Assembly: GCA_965661165.1 (NCBI GenBank)
Contig: CBFICL010000001.1
Coordinates: forward strand, 1 to 64,000
Length of the DNA stretch: 64,000 nucleotides
Direction: 5' to 3'
From: Hepatobacter sp965661165
GTDB taxonomy: Bacteria; Pseudomonadota; Alphaproteobacteria; Holosporales; Hepatobacteraceae
How positions within the stretch are numbered: the stretch's first letter is position 1; every line of letters begins with the position of its first letter. The notes under the pieces were generated by a model. That model was not told the origin of the DNA. It saw nothing but the letters and a program-made list of their open reading frames with translations, and did no database searches. The position numbers were made by a program, and so were the translations under genes. Shown here piece after piece: positions 43,827-53,004 of this stretch.

Positions 43827-46800
43827 GGGCCTTCAGGATCCTTTGGAATAAGACAGGCCTTGGTTTTGTTTTCCTCCATACTGCCCTTTTCTTCTTGCGC
43901 TTCCAGCTGTGACAGGGTGGGGGCAATAAAGGGGAAGGATTTCGGAATCGCCAAAGACTTGCCACTGCTACCATCCACCAAGCCTATTTTCATGAACACA
44001 AGAAGCTCATTGGCTTCTGGCGGCGGCAGGGTGTCTTGACCACACAGCTTGGGATAGAGTTGATTTTTCAGGCCCGTGGGGATGGAAAAACGCACCATGA
44101 CGCTTTGGTTGTCACCGTCGCCCACAACCTCTGCGTGCTGATACTGCAGCATTTTTAGCAAGGCCCAATCGCCACTGTAAGACAAGCTGGCCGTCAGTCC
44201 ATCCACGCTGAGGCATGGCTGGAGAGAGGATGGCACAGGGCGATAGAGGCTGCCCAACGCCCATCTAAAGTCAACTTTGAGAGGTGAGCCCTGGCTCCAC
44301 CATACTTTGGCTGTCTTGTTTTTGGCATAAACCGTTTTTTCACCGGCCAGCAGACTCCAATCGATCAGCTGATTGGCTTGCTTTTCTTGATCTTTCTGTG
44401 TGCGGAAAGTGACCTCTAAGGGCACAGAGGGCGCCTTATCTTCCCCAGATGTATCAATGCATAACCTGAAAAAAGTCCGCGTTTTTTCGATACTCTTAAT
44501 AAAATTCAGCGCTTTGAGATAGTGTGATTTTTTGCGCCCCTCGCGGGTGAGCAGCTCTTTGACGTAGGGGCCTTCCTTATCAAAAATGGAAAAGAAAATT
44601 TTCAGCTTCTCAAGGGAAGCATCTTCGTCTGTTTCAAAATTTTTCGGCGTAAAGGGATAGCGCCCCGCCAGATGTGTGTTGAAATAGCTGGTGATTTTTT
44701 TGTATGAAGCCAAAGATGCATCGCGGTTGGCCAACGCACATTGGCGGGCAAAAGCGGCGCGGATGCTATTGATCCGGTCAAGAAAATAATCAATGCCGGA
44801 AGGATTTTTAGCCAGGTGGAGGGAAATGGGGCACCCCTCTAAGGTGAGAGAGGGCAATGTGGTGCTGATAAAGCTTTCCAACATCTGAAGGGTGTTGGCG
44901 GCATTGCGCTCATAGAATTGGAGTTGGGTGAGAATATCCGACCATTTCAGCATCAGGTGGGGAAGGGCTGACGAATCAGAGGTATAGATAATCTTTAATA
45001 ATTCAACAGCTGGGCCAGCAAATTCTTTGGCAAGATAGCGCAAGCGTTCTCTTTGGTTGTTGAGATAGTTTTTCAGGTCTTGTTGGCTTGAAGCGCCAAA
45101 GGCCGCAAACACATGTCGTGGGTTGCCGCGCCACTGCGCCACAATATCTTGGCGGGGCTCATAGGGGGCCTCACTTTCATAAATGGCGTTAATTTTTTCC
45201 AAAATATGCAAGGCTTGATCGTGCACAATGTCTTTTAAGCTGGTGTAAAGGTCAGTGAAGCCCGATTTTTTGAGTGTGCTCAACAAAGGCCCAATCACGG
45301 ACACCAGGGTTTTGAGGTTGCGCACCTCTGTGAGATAGGTTTCCTCAGGGGCCAGCGTGGACATGTGTTGATCGATGGGTACAAATTCTTGGGCATCATA
45401 AATTTTGCCATAGACGGTGCGGCCCAGCGTGTGAAAGCACACCCGTTGCAAGACATCACAGGTTTTGGGGGGCAGGCTAGCGAGACGGTTTTTGAAAAAA
45501 TCTTCAAATTTTTTAATAAGGTCAATGGCCTCTGACAAGGTGTGTGTATTCCACGTGAGGTAGCGGTCAAAGCTCTCTTTTTTAAGGGGTGGTGATTCGT
45601 GGGGGGGATACATAAACGGTTGGCTCAACAAAAGATTGAGCAAGCCTTGGAAATTGAGTAGGGCCGTGGAAATGTGGAAGGCCCCGTCTTGGTCAACGGT
45701 AAAAATCTTGCCCACCACGGGCGATCCTGTGGCCGCCAGCGTGCCCTTTAAACGTTCGAAGGAGATTTGACATTTTTCTTGGAATTTGCCGGCTGTCTCG
45801 GGCTCAAACAGTCTGAGCAGCGCAATTTTCTTTAACAGGGTTTCATAGGCAGGCCCTGGTACAAAGGTGCGTTGAGAAAGCCAGGCTGACTCAGGGGAAG
45901 AAAAGATGTTGATGCTGTTTGCCAAGGTTTTGGCCAACGTGCGCAAATCTTTGAGCCCATAGCTTTCATGGGAAGACCAGAACAAATTCAGGTGCTTGAC
46001 AAGACGCGTGAGGTCGGGCAAGAGGTTCTCTGTTTTAAATCCATTGTCGAGAAAACGATTTCTATAAAACAAAAAGCGCTCAAAGGCGGGCTTGCCATAG
46101 GAAAAGAATTGAATTTGGTCAGATTCTTTGGTGTTAGACAAAAAGTGTGTATAAAACGAGTTTGACGCTTGCGCAAAAGAGGATGGCACCTGAAACCCAA
46201 ACAGGTTTTTGACCAGAAACCCAAAATCTTCAAAGCGTTTTGAATGGCGCAGGTTGTTATATTTTTCTGTCATGTTTTGATACAGATTCAAGGTCACCAC
46301 ATAGCGCTCCATTTCATGGAAAAATGGCGTATATAAGGGGTTGACACCTGAAACATTCTGAGGCGTTGCTTGTGCGTCGGGCACATTGCCTTTCACAATG
46401 TCACCCATGTTTTCATTGAGTTTTTGCACAATGGCCTTAAAAATCACCTGATAATAGGCCAACTCGACAACCCGCTGAATCTTGGTCTCCAAAGGTGAAA
46501 GCCACGAAAAAGGCAAAAACCATGAGTAGAGGCGGTGGGTATACACATTGATGACGGCGGGTAAAAGGGCGCGCGCTTGCTTTTGAAAAAAAGCATGGTC
46601 CAGTTTTTCATCCCGTTCACGGGTAATCGCTCGCTGGATGACACTTCCAATTTCGTCCACATAGGGCACAACCATGTGTTTGGTTTTGTCTAAGCGTCGA
46701 TAAGCATGAAAAAGACCAAGCGAGCCTAAAATAAGGAATAAGATGGTGCCGCTTTGAATGATTTTAACAGAATAGTTTTTGGACAGCAGGCTATCTGTTA

Positions 46801-48013
46801 GAGGCGAGGCCAAGCCTTGTTCAGAAAAAATTTTGTCCCTAAAAAGGGTTTTATTAAAATAAATATCGCGATGGGCCGGAGGGGCAGACATCAGCGTGAC
46901 ATTGCTCTTTTCTTCAAAAAGGTTCTTTTTTTGCAAAGATGTTTGCATGGTTTTTTGCAGTTTGTTGGCTGTTTCGTGATAGTGAATGCAGCCGTCGCCC
47001 ACAAAGAACACACCCCTGAGCAGAAGGCCTTTGGCCACCTTGGTGCGCGAGAAAAGATTTTTGAGATAGACGCTCAAGGGGTCTTTGAGTTTTTGAAACT
47101 CATGGGGAAACAGGCAGAGCCCATCTTTTTCACTCATCATATGGCCTTGCACAAACATTTCTTGCTGAAGACGCATGATTTGTGACAAAATGCTGCTGAA
47201 CATTTCATCCGCCCAGCTTTCATGGTAGGGAAGGTCCAGAGAATAGGGAGTGGACCACCCAAAGATATCGCCCTTTTTTTCGTCAGGAATTTCGTGGCAA
47301 AAGCTTGAAAAGCCCGACACACGATCCGTTTTTGTGATGACCACAAAAATGGGGAGCTTGATGCCGAGGTTGGTTTGGGCTTCATGAAATTTTTCATAGA
47401 TATGATTGGCGCGCACAGCCAATGTTTGTGTGTCAAGCGTGAGGAGCTCTTCTGCAGATATGCATAACACAACCCCGTTGAGAGGCTGGTTGGGGCGGGT
47501 GCTGCGCAGAATTCTAAGAAATGATCGCCATTCCTCATTTTTTGACAGCGTGGTTTCTTTTTCCATAAAAAGATCGCCGCGAAGGTTCATCATCACGGCC
47601 AGATCAAAAAACCAAAAATCACACGGGGGATCGAGGGATATGGCTCCATCGCGATTTACAGGCACGGGTATATCTAGTTTTTCAAGGAGCGTGTTTTTGC
47701 CTGCACTTTCTGAGCCCACCATCAGGTAAAAAGGCAATTGATAGGGAAAATTGCCAGACCCTGTATAGTTTCTCAAGGTATGCATAGCATCTTGAAACAC
47801 TTTGCCAAGCAGGTTTTGTTTGGTCCCCTTTAAGGGGAACAGCGCACTGGAGAGTGTGGACAACAAACGGCTGGTGCCGCTTTTGGACGATGTGTTTTTT
47901 GAGGCGGCTGAACGCACAAAAAGGGCCAGCAACAGGGTGAGCAACAACCCCACCACAAGGGGATAGAAAAAGCCCAGAAAAGAAATAGAGAACAAAAAAT
48001 CTGTTAGCGCCAT
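43823..48013 (-). CDS. tssM: T6SS inner-membrane core protein TssM (IcmF)
   Basis: TssM is the large trans-envelope subunit connecting TssL with the outer-membrane lipoprotein TssJ. The 1396-residue product has N-terminal membrane helices (YPLVVGLLLTLLLALFV), a cytosolic GTPase-like domain, a further helix near residue 440 (SGTILFLILGSLGLFHAYRR) and a long periplasmic part with the IcmF-related domain. The P-loop at residues 100-107 reads GSESAGKN: Asn107 replaces the usual Ser/Thr after the lysine. The G4-like TKTD motif (VVITKTDRVSGF) is present. Nucleotide binding is therefore in doubt; some T6SS IcmF proteins lack an active P-loop. Confidence 0.93.
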   Translation of the reverse strand: MALTDFLFSISFLGFFYPLVVGLLLTLLLALFVRSAASKNTSSKSGTSRLLSTLSSALFPLKGTKQNLLGKVFQDAMHTLRNYTGSGNFPYQLPFYLMVGSESAGKNTLLEKLDIPVPVNRDGAISLDPPCDFWFFDLAVMMNLRGDLFMEKETTLSKNEEWRSFLRILRSTRPNQPLNGVVLCISAEELLTLDTQTLAVRANHIYEKFHEAQTNLGIKLPIFVVITKTDRVSGFSSFCHEIPDEKKGDIFGWSTPYSLDLPYHESWADEMFSSILSQIMRLQQEMFVQGHMMSEKDGLCLFPHEFQKLKDPLSVYLKNLFSRTKVAKGLLLRGVFFVGDGCIHYHETANKLQKTMQTSLQKKNLFEEKSNVTLMSAPPAHRDIYFNKTLFRDKIFSEQGLASPLTDSLLSKNYSVKIIQSGTILFLILGSLGLFHAYRRLDKTKHMVVPYVDEIGSVIQRAITRERDEKLDHAFFQKQARALLPAVINVYTHRLYSWFLPFSWLSPLETKIQRVVELAYYQVIFKAIVQKLNENMGDIVKGNVPDAQATPQNVSGVNPLYTPFFHEMERYVVTLNLYQNMTEKYNNLRHSKRFEDFGFLVKNLFGFQVPSSFAQASNSFYTHFLSNTKESDQIQFFSYGKPAFERFLFYRNRFLDNGFKTENLLPDLTRLVKHLNLFWSSHESYGLKDLRTLAKTLANSINIFSSPESAWLSQRTFVPGPAYETLLKKIALLRLFEPETAGKFQEKCQISFERLKGTLAATGSPVVGKIFTVDQDGAFHISTALLNFQGLLNLLLSQPFMYPPHESPPLKKESFDRYLTWNTHTLSEAIDLIKKFEDFFKNRLASLPPKTCDVLQRVCFHTLGRTVYGKIYDAQEFVPIDQHMSTLAPEETYLTEVRNLKTLVSVIGPLLSTLKKSGFTDLYTSLKDIVHDQALHILEKINAIYESEAPYEPRQDIVAQWRGNPRHVFAAFGASSQQDLKNYLNNQRERLRYLAKEFAGPAVELLKIIYTSDSSALPHLMLKWSDILTQLQFYERNAANTLQMLESFISTTLPSLTLEGCPISLHLAKNPSGIDYFLDRINSIRAAFARQCALANRDASLASYKKITSYFNTHLAGRYPFTPKNFETDEDASLEKLKIFFSIFDKEGPYVKELLTREGRKKSHYLKALNFIKSIEKTRTFFRLCIDTSGEDKAPSVPLEVTFRTQKDQEKQANQLIDWSLLAGEKTVYAKNKTAKVWWSQGSPLKVDFRWALGSLYRPVPSSLQPCLSVDGLTASLSYSGDWALLKMLQYQHAEVVGDGDNQSVMVRFSIPTGLKNQLYPKLCGQDTLPPPEANELLVFMKIGLVDGSSGKSLAIPKSFPFIAPTLSQLEAQEEKGSMEENKTKACLIPKDPEGP

Positions 48014-48029
48014 AAAAGGGGACCTTGCT

Positions 48030-48881
48030 TCAACTTTCTAAGATGGAGGATACATCGTCTAAAATCATATCTACGGTGCGTCTTAGGTTGTTTGTGGTGT
48101 CATACCAAATGATATAAGAAATAAGGATATACAAGGCTACCATGCCCGCAAAAATCAGACGCCAGGTCTTCTTTTTTTGTTGAACCGCGTTTTCATGCAG
48201 AATGTCTGAGATGTTAAACTGCAAGGTGTCAGGAAAAAGGGACACTTGCCCATCAGGCAGGGTAGGCCTTTCTTGATACAAATGAAAAAAAAGCTCTTCT
48301 TTATAGTGATTAATTTTGCCCTGGTCATCAAACCCGCGATAGCGACCCCGAAACCCCAGACCTAAAGCGCTGAGATACAAAAAGGCCAGATCTTTGCGTG
48401 AGGGTTCTTTGAGCTGGAGAAAGTGATCAATGTTTTCAAAAAATTTTTCACCCGCCACGTGGGTATGAAAAAGCCTTTCCTCCAAAAGATTGGCCTCCCA
48501 AAAAGAGCGGCCTTGCCATGAGGGAAGCGAGAGAAAAATTTCATCTGCCAGGGCTGCCATGATGTATTGTGCTTCTTTATAAAGGGATTCCCCAAACTGG
48601 CCTTCGATGCGCTTGGCTTCAATAGATTGCTCTTCAAGAAAATAATAAAGCCGATCTAAGATGTCTTTGGCTTCGGGGTCTGGGCTGACATCCAAAAAGT
48701 GTTGCGTATTCGATCCCACATGTTTCAAAGACTTGGTTTTAGCCGAGAGAGCCGTGACCTTCATTTTCGCAATTTCAATATAGAATTGTTGAAAAAAAGT
48801 CACGAGATAAGAAAAATGCGCGTTGTGAGCCGTCATGTGAGAAGGGGCAGAAACATCGTTAGAAAATTTGGGCCTATGCAT
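48030..48881 (-). CDS. tssL: T6SS protein TssL (DotU family)
   Basis: Short inner-membrane partner of TssM that anchors the baseplate. The cytosolic hook domain has the DotU signatures YIMAALADEIFLSLPSWQGR, NLLEERLFHTHVAGEKFFEN and LYLSALGLGFRGRYRG. A single helix near residues 240-258 (LIFAGMVALYILISYIIW) is followed by a short periplasmic tail. No peptidoglycan-binding OmpA domain is fused. 283 residues, 16 bases upstream of tssM. The AT-rich gap at 48882-48947 should hold the promoter. Confidence 0.93.
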   Translation of the reverse strand: MHRPKFSNDVSAPSHMTAHNAHFSYLVTFFQQFYIEIAKMKVTALSAKTKSLKHVGSNTQHFLDVSPDPEAKDILDRLYYFLEEQSIEAKRIEGQFGESLYKEAQYIMAALADEIFLSLPSWQGRSFWEANLLEERLFHTHVAGEKFFENIDHFLQLKEPSRKDLAFLYLSALGLGFRGRYRGFDDQGKINHYKEELFFHLYQERPTLPDGQVSLFPDTLQFNISDILHENAVQQKKKTWRLIFAGMVALYILISYIIWYDTTNNLRRTVDMILDDVSSILES

Positions 48882-48947
48882 AGCCCGAGAGTGTAGAATT
48901 TTATTTCACGATTAAACAAACTTTGTATTTATATTTGTTTATTTTGT

Positions 48948-49946
48948 TTATTTATTCGATATCTCTTGTCTGAAATTTCCGTTAAGCGGGTGAAATCTGT
49001 GCAATGTGTCCACCAAATGACGGGTGAGCAGGTTGGTATAAATCTGGGTTGTGCTCAAATCGCGGTGACCTAACAGCTTTTGCAGCGTCACAAGGTCTGC
49101 GCCACCCTCTAACAGATGGGTGGCAAACGCGTGCCTCAACACATGGGGAGACAGTTTTGCTGGGTCCATGCCTATCTGTTTGGCCAGGTTTTTCAACAAG
49201 GTGCATACATATTGTCGCGTCAGGGGTTGCCCCTGGGATGACGGAAACAGGTGCAGAGATTCGCGCCCGTGGATCAAAAAAAAGGGGCGCACGCTCAGAT
49301 AGGCTCTGACAGCCTCTTCACAGGTGCGAGTGGTGAACACAAGCCGGTCTTTTTCCCCCTTACCGCGCACAAAAAGGCCTGCGGTTTTGGAAGGCTGCTG
49401 GGTGGTGAGCGACGCAAAGGCACTGACCTTGAGCGCCAAGAGCTCAGACACACGCATCCCGGTGGCATAAAGAAGGCTGAGGCATGCATAAAGGCGTTTT
49501 CCTCGCGGCGTGGCGTCGTGGGCGGCCGTGTCTAGTAAACGCGTGACTTCATCAAAGGAAAGAGTTTTGGGCAAGCGCGCGGGCCGTTGTGGAGATTGAA
49601 TGTTGTGGGTGGGATTGTCTTCGCGCAGGCGGTCTTGCATTAAAAAGCGATAAAATTGTCTGAGCGTCGAGAGGTGGCGATTCAGGGACGTGGCTTTGAG
49701 TCCGCGCTCTGTCAGATGCGTTAAATAATCGCGTATATGAGAAGCTTGAACCTCCAAAACAGAAAGCTTAGCCACGTTTGCAAGAAAGTGTTGGAACGAC
49801 AGCAAATCCTCGCCATAGGAGGCACATGTGCGGGGGCTGGCATTACGCTCGGCCCGCATGGCTTCTAAAAACTGTTCGGCCAACCGTTGAGGGGTGCGCA
49901 CGTGCTTGTCAGGAGGCGCTGTTGTGTGGGGGAAGGGAGCCTGCAT
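48948..49946 (-). CDS. xerD: Tyrosine site-specific recombinase, XerD-like
   Basis: XerC/XerD resolve chromosome dimers at dif. The catalytic residues are intact: Arg165 (TGMRVSELLAL), a Lys in GKGEKDRLV, His268/Arg271 (HVLRHAFATHLL), His294 (LLGHRDLSTTQIY) and Tyr303. The N-terminal SAM-like domain with RHLSTLRQFYRFLMQD and the NPTHNIQSP/LPKTLSFDEV linker fit XerD better than XerC. 332 residues, slightly long at both ends. It follows tssL on the same strand after a 66-base AT-rich gap and is divergent from the terminase. A phage integrase is less likely. Confidence 0.87.
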   Translation of the reverse strand: MQAPFPHTTAPPDKHVRTPQRLAEQFLEAMRAERNASPRTCASYGEDLLSFQHFLANVAKLSVLEVQASHIRDYLTHLTERGLKATSLNRHLSTLRQFYRFLMQDRLREDNPTHNIQSPQRPARLPKTLSFDEVTRLLDTAAHDATPRGKRLYACLSLLYATGMRVSELLALKVSAFASLTTQQPSKTAGLFVRGKGEKDRLVFTTRTCEEAVRAYLSVRPFFLIHGRESLHLFPSSQGQPLTRQYVCTLLKNLAKQIGMDPAKLSPHVLRHAFATHLLEGGADLVTLQKLLGHRDLSTTQIYTNLLTRHLVDTLHRFHPLNGNFRQEISNK

Positions 49947-49990
49947 ACACTTTACCTGCTGATAACCTGTGCTAATTTAAAGTTAAACGT

Positions 49991-50021
49991 TTGACTTTTC
50001 ACTTGCGTTTTTTGTTATGAT
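49991..50021 (+). promoter_or_regulatory. Probable promoter upstream of the terminase gene
   Basis: TTGACT (49991-49996) and TATGAT (50016-50021), spaced 19 bases (18 to TTATGA). The predicted transcript would start near 50028 and carry a leader of about 95-110 bases. Confidence 0.45.
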
Positions 50022-50097
50022 GACATCTAGGTTCACGATCTTATAACGGTCCTGGGTGGTTTTGAAAAGAGAGAACCTGTCCTCAAGGAGAAAAAGC

Positions 50098-50148
50098 ATG
50101 ATCAGCCCTTGCTTCCACACCCATGAACACAGAGTACGCCATGTCTGA
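50098..50148 (+). CDS. Possible 16-codon leader ORF before the terminase
   Basis: An ATG at 50098 has the best ribosome-binding site in the area (AAGGAG, seven bases upstream) and opens a 16-residue frame MISPCFHTHEHRVRHV that stops at TGA 50146-50148. It is in a different frame and ends eight bases after the first base of the internal terminase ATG at 50141, which has no ribosome-binding site of its own. It may serve translational coupling. It could also be the remnant of a shifted N-terminus. Confidence 0.35.
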   Translation: MISPCFHTHEHRVRHV

Positions 50149-51472
50149 ACGCGCGTCTGTGCTGACGTCTCATCGCGTGACTCTTTATCAGCGCATGCGT
50201 GATCTGCTGCGCGCAGAGCGCCACAAAAGACATCAGGATAAGCACCGTTATGACTGGGGTCGCATGGCCCGGCCCTCTCAGAGCGCGCCCGCCGGTGATT
50301 GGCGCTTATGGCTGATTATCGCAGGGCGGGGGTTTGGCAAAACCCGCACGGGCGCTGAGACCATCCGGTCATGGGTTGAATCGGGCTGTGCAAAACGGTT
50401 GTGTTTGTTGGGTGCAAACATGGACGATGTGCGTAAAGTGATGGTGGAAGGGGAAAGTGGCTTGCTGCAGGTGTGTCCACCGTGGAATCGCCCGACCTTT
50501 TATCCCTCAAGAGGCATGCTTGAATGGCCTTCAGGAGCCGTGGCCACGCTTTACAGTGGGCATAACTATGAAAAGCTGCGCGGCCCGCAATTTGATGGGG
50601 CCTGGGTGGATGAGTTGGCGAAATTTGATGATCCAGAGGCGGCGTGGGATCAACTGATGATGGGTTTGAGGTTGGGTGAAACCCCGCGCGTGGTGGTGAC
50701 CACAACGCCTAAGCCATCCCCGTTTTTGCGGCGTTTGTGCACGTTGCCTGGGGCCGTGGTGTCACGGGGCAGCACCTTTGAGAACAAAAAAAATCTCTCA
50801 TCTTCCTATCTTGAGGCCATGAAGCAACGCTATGAGGGCACGAAACTGGGGAAGCAAGAGCTGGAAGGGCAGTTTGTGGCGGCAGAAGAAAATGCGCTGT
50901 GGAGCTATGATTTGCTGAAAAAATGTCGGTGGCCTGAGGGTAAACCCTTGCCCACCTTTGTGTCGTGTTTGGTGGGTGTGGATCCATCGGTGACCTCGGG
51001 AGAAAGCAGCGATGAAACAGGCATCGTGGTGGTGGGCAAAGACGCGCACGGGGTTTTATATGTGCTGGAGGACATAAGTGGGCGTATGGATGCCTTGACG
51101 TGGGCGCGCCGGGCCATTGATGCCTATAGACGTCATGAGGCTGACGCCATTGTGGCCGAAGTGAATAATGGGGGTGATTTGGTGGCGCGCGTCATTCATG
51201 ATGTGGATGAAACGGTCTTGGTTCACGCCGTACGGGCCTTGCGGGGCAAATGGATGCGTGCGCAGCCGGTGGCAGCTCTTTATGCGCAAGCCCGTGTGTT
51301 TCATGCGGGCGACATGGCAGCCCTTGAGCAGCAAATGATCACCTATACACCACAGGCCTCATCTTCGCCTGATCGCCTTGATGCGCTTGTGTGGGCAGTG
51401 TCTGAAATGATTCACCCATCGCACAAGGCTCCCTCAGCCTCCCCAGGGCCCAAAATCTGGAGCCTTGGATGA
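50123..51472 (+). CDS. Phage/gene-transfer-agent large terminase
   Basis: Motor protein that pumps DNA into phage or gene-transfer-agent (GTA) capsids. ATPase Walker A GRGFGKT at residues 68-74, Walker B GAWVDELAKF, coupling motif VVVTTTPKPS and a C-terminal RNase H-like nuclease (LVGVDPSVTSGESSDETGIV, ADAIVAEVNNGGD, SSPDRLDALVWAVSEM) are all intact. The sequence resembles the GTA-type terminases of alphaproteobacteria. Start is ATG 50123 or ATG 50141. No capsid, portal, tail or integrase gene flanks it; the neighbours are xerD and tadA. Its last 39 bases overlap the end of tadA on the other strand. Confidence 0.9.
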   Translation: MNTEYAMSERASVLTSHRVTLYQRMRDLLRAERHKRHQDKHRYDWGRMARPSQSAPAGDWRLWLIIAGRGFGKTRTGAETIRSWVESGCAKRLCLLGANMDDVRKVMVEGESGLLQVCPPWNRPTFYPSRGMLEWPSGAVATLYSGHNYEKLRGPQFDGAWVDELAKFDDPEAAWDQLMMGLRLGETPRVVVTTTPKPSPFLRRLCTLPGAVVSRGSTFENKKNLSSSYLEAMKQRYEGTKLGKQELEGQFVAAEENALWSYDLLKKCRWPEGKPLPTFVSCLVGVDPSVTSGESSDETGIVVVGKDAHGVLYVLEDISGRMDALTWARRAIDAYRRHEADAIVAEVNNGGDLVARVIHDVDETVLVHAVRALRGKWMRAQPVAALYAQARVFHAGDMAALEQQMITYTPQASSSPDRLDALVWAVSEMIHPSHKAPSASPGPKIWSLG

Positions 51473-51943
51473 AGCCTCCCGTTTTTGTGTGAAAAACGTT
51501 TGCAAAAGCTGACCCGCCTCGTCTTCCCTCACACCGCCCACATAAGCGGGGGCAAAGCTGGGGCTGGTGTCAAAAAGGCGCGGTCCATGCACAAGCGCGC
51601 CCCCTTTGGGGTTATAAGCGCCAAACACAACACGGCCCATCCGCGCCAAGATGAGGCCGGCGGCACAAAACGCACAGGGCTCGAGGGTGACATAGAGCGT
51701 GCAGTCTGTCAGAAACGGTGTCTGCAGGGTGCGTAGACCTTCCTGGATAGCCAGCATTTCGGCGTGTGCCAAGGGCGTGCCCAAGGTTTGGGTCAGGTTA
51801 TGCCCTTCAAAGATCACACGGTCTAAGGGCTCATGGTAGAGCACGGCGCCCACCGGCACCTCATCGCGTATAAAGCTTTGTTTTGCCTGATGAAGCGCAA
51901 GCTTCATAAAACCTTGGTGGGAGGATCTTTTTGGGGTGCACAT
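51434..51943 (-). CDS. tadA: tRNA-specific adenosine deaminase TadA
   Basis: Converts A34 to inosine in tRNA-Arg(ACG). Zinc ligands and catalytic Glu are intact: His60 and Glu62 in LAHAEMLAIQEG, Cys90 and Cys93 in TLEPCAFCAAGLILA. The segment VVFGAYNPKGGAL fits TadA rather than cytidine deaminases. The C-terminus of the 169-residue protein overlaps the terminase stop on the opposite strand by 39 bases, a tight convergent arrangement. Confidence 0.94.
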   Translation of the reverse strand: MCTPKRSSHQGFMKLALHQAKQSFIRDEVPVGAVLYHEPLDRVIFEGHNLTQTLGTPLAHAEMLAIQEGLRTLQTPFLTDCTLYVTLEPCAFCAAGLILARMGRVVFGAYNPKGGALVHGPRLFDTSPSFAPAYVGGVREDEAGQLLQTFFTQKREASSKAPDFGPWGG

Positions 51944-52001
51944 TTAGCAAAAAACGGATTAGAGTGGGGAGAACGACGAGAAGAATGAGGGGGTCCAATC
52001 G

Positions 52002-52955
52002 ATGACCATGCCAGCAGAAGATATGAAACATGCTACACAAAATACGGACGAGTGCCTAGAGACCAAGCGCACGACGGTGCCGGCCATGGAATCTTTTCTT
52101 CATCAACCTGTGCCTGTGCTTGATCATGGGTTTGTGCGCCTTGTGGATTATATGGGCTCAGATCAATCCATTGTGCAAGCAGCACGCGTATCTTATGGCA
52201 AGGGCACCAAGCGCAAAAGTGAAGATCGGGGGTTGATCTTTTACCTGATGCGTCATCGTCATACCACTCCGTTTGAAATGTGTGAAATTAAATTTCATGT
52301 GAAAATGCCCATTTTTGTGGCTCGGCAATGGGTGCGGCACAGAACCGCCAACATCAACGAATATTCAGCCCGCTATTCTATTTTGAGCAAAGAGTTTTAT
52401 GTGCCCGAACCTGATCACATGGCCGCCCAATCTGAATCCAACAGTCAGGGTCGCATGCCCGAACCTTTGCCGCCGGATCAGGTGAATTCTTTGCTGTCTC
52501 TTTTGCGCCGTGATTCGCTGCAGTGTTATGACACCTATATGTCGCATATGAACATGACAGACACGGGTGAGCCCGTGGACCCTGAAAAAGATGGGTTGGC
52601 GCGCGAGCTGTCACGCATGAACCTCACCCTCAACTATTACACCGAGATGTATTGGAAGATTGATTTACACAATTTGTTCCATTTTTTGCATTTGCGCGCA
52701 GATTCTCACTCACAGTGGGAAATTCAGGCCTATGCAAAAGCCATGTTGCCTATGGTGAAGGCCTGGGTGCCGGTGGCTTTTGAAGCGTTTCAAGAATATC
52801 GTCAAGGAGGCGTCTCTTTTTCCAAAAGTGGTTTGAAGGTAATCCAAAAGCTGATTCGCGGTGAACTCGTGAAGCGGGAAGACACATCCCTGTCCCAGCG
52901 GGAATGGTCAGAGATGATGGCGACCCTTGAGGTGGACGAAAGCCGCCACACGTAA
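52002..52955 (+). CDS. thyX: Flavin-dependent thymidylate synthase ThyX
   Basis: Makes dTMP from dUMP using FAD and methylene-tetrahydrofolate. The ThyX signature is WVRHRTANINEYSARYS (residues 110-126), with the supporting RHRHTTPFEMCEIKFHV block before it. C-terminal ALKxxxxL-type region: LHLRADSHSQWEIQAYAKAM. 317 residues. ATG 52002 with GAGGGGG upstream. ThyX is the alternative to ThyA and is frequent in reduced alphaproteobacteria. It lies 49 bases upstream of addA on the same strand. Confidence 0.96.
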   Translation: MTMPAEDMKHATQNTDECLETKRTTVPAMESFLHQPVPVLDHGFVRLVDYMGSDQSIVQAARVSYGKGTKRKSEDRGLIFYLMRHRHTTPFEMCEIKFHVKMPIFVARQWVRHRTANINEYSARYSILSKEFYVPEPDHMAAQSESNSQGRMPEPLPPDQVNSLLSLLRRDSLQCYDTYMSHMNMTDTGEPVDPEKDGLARELSRMNLTLNYYTEMYWKIDLHNLFHFLHLRADSHSQWEIQAYAKAMLPMVKAWVPVAFEAFQEYRQGGVSFSKSGLKVIQKLIRGELVKREDTSLSQREWSEMMATLEVDESRHT

Positions 52956-53004
52956 CGCTCAGGTTTAGGCGCATTGATCATGTGAGCAATCAAAGGGCAA
53001 GGCC

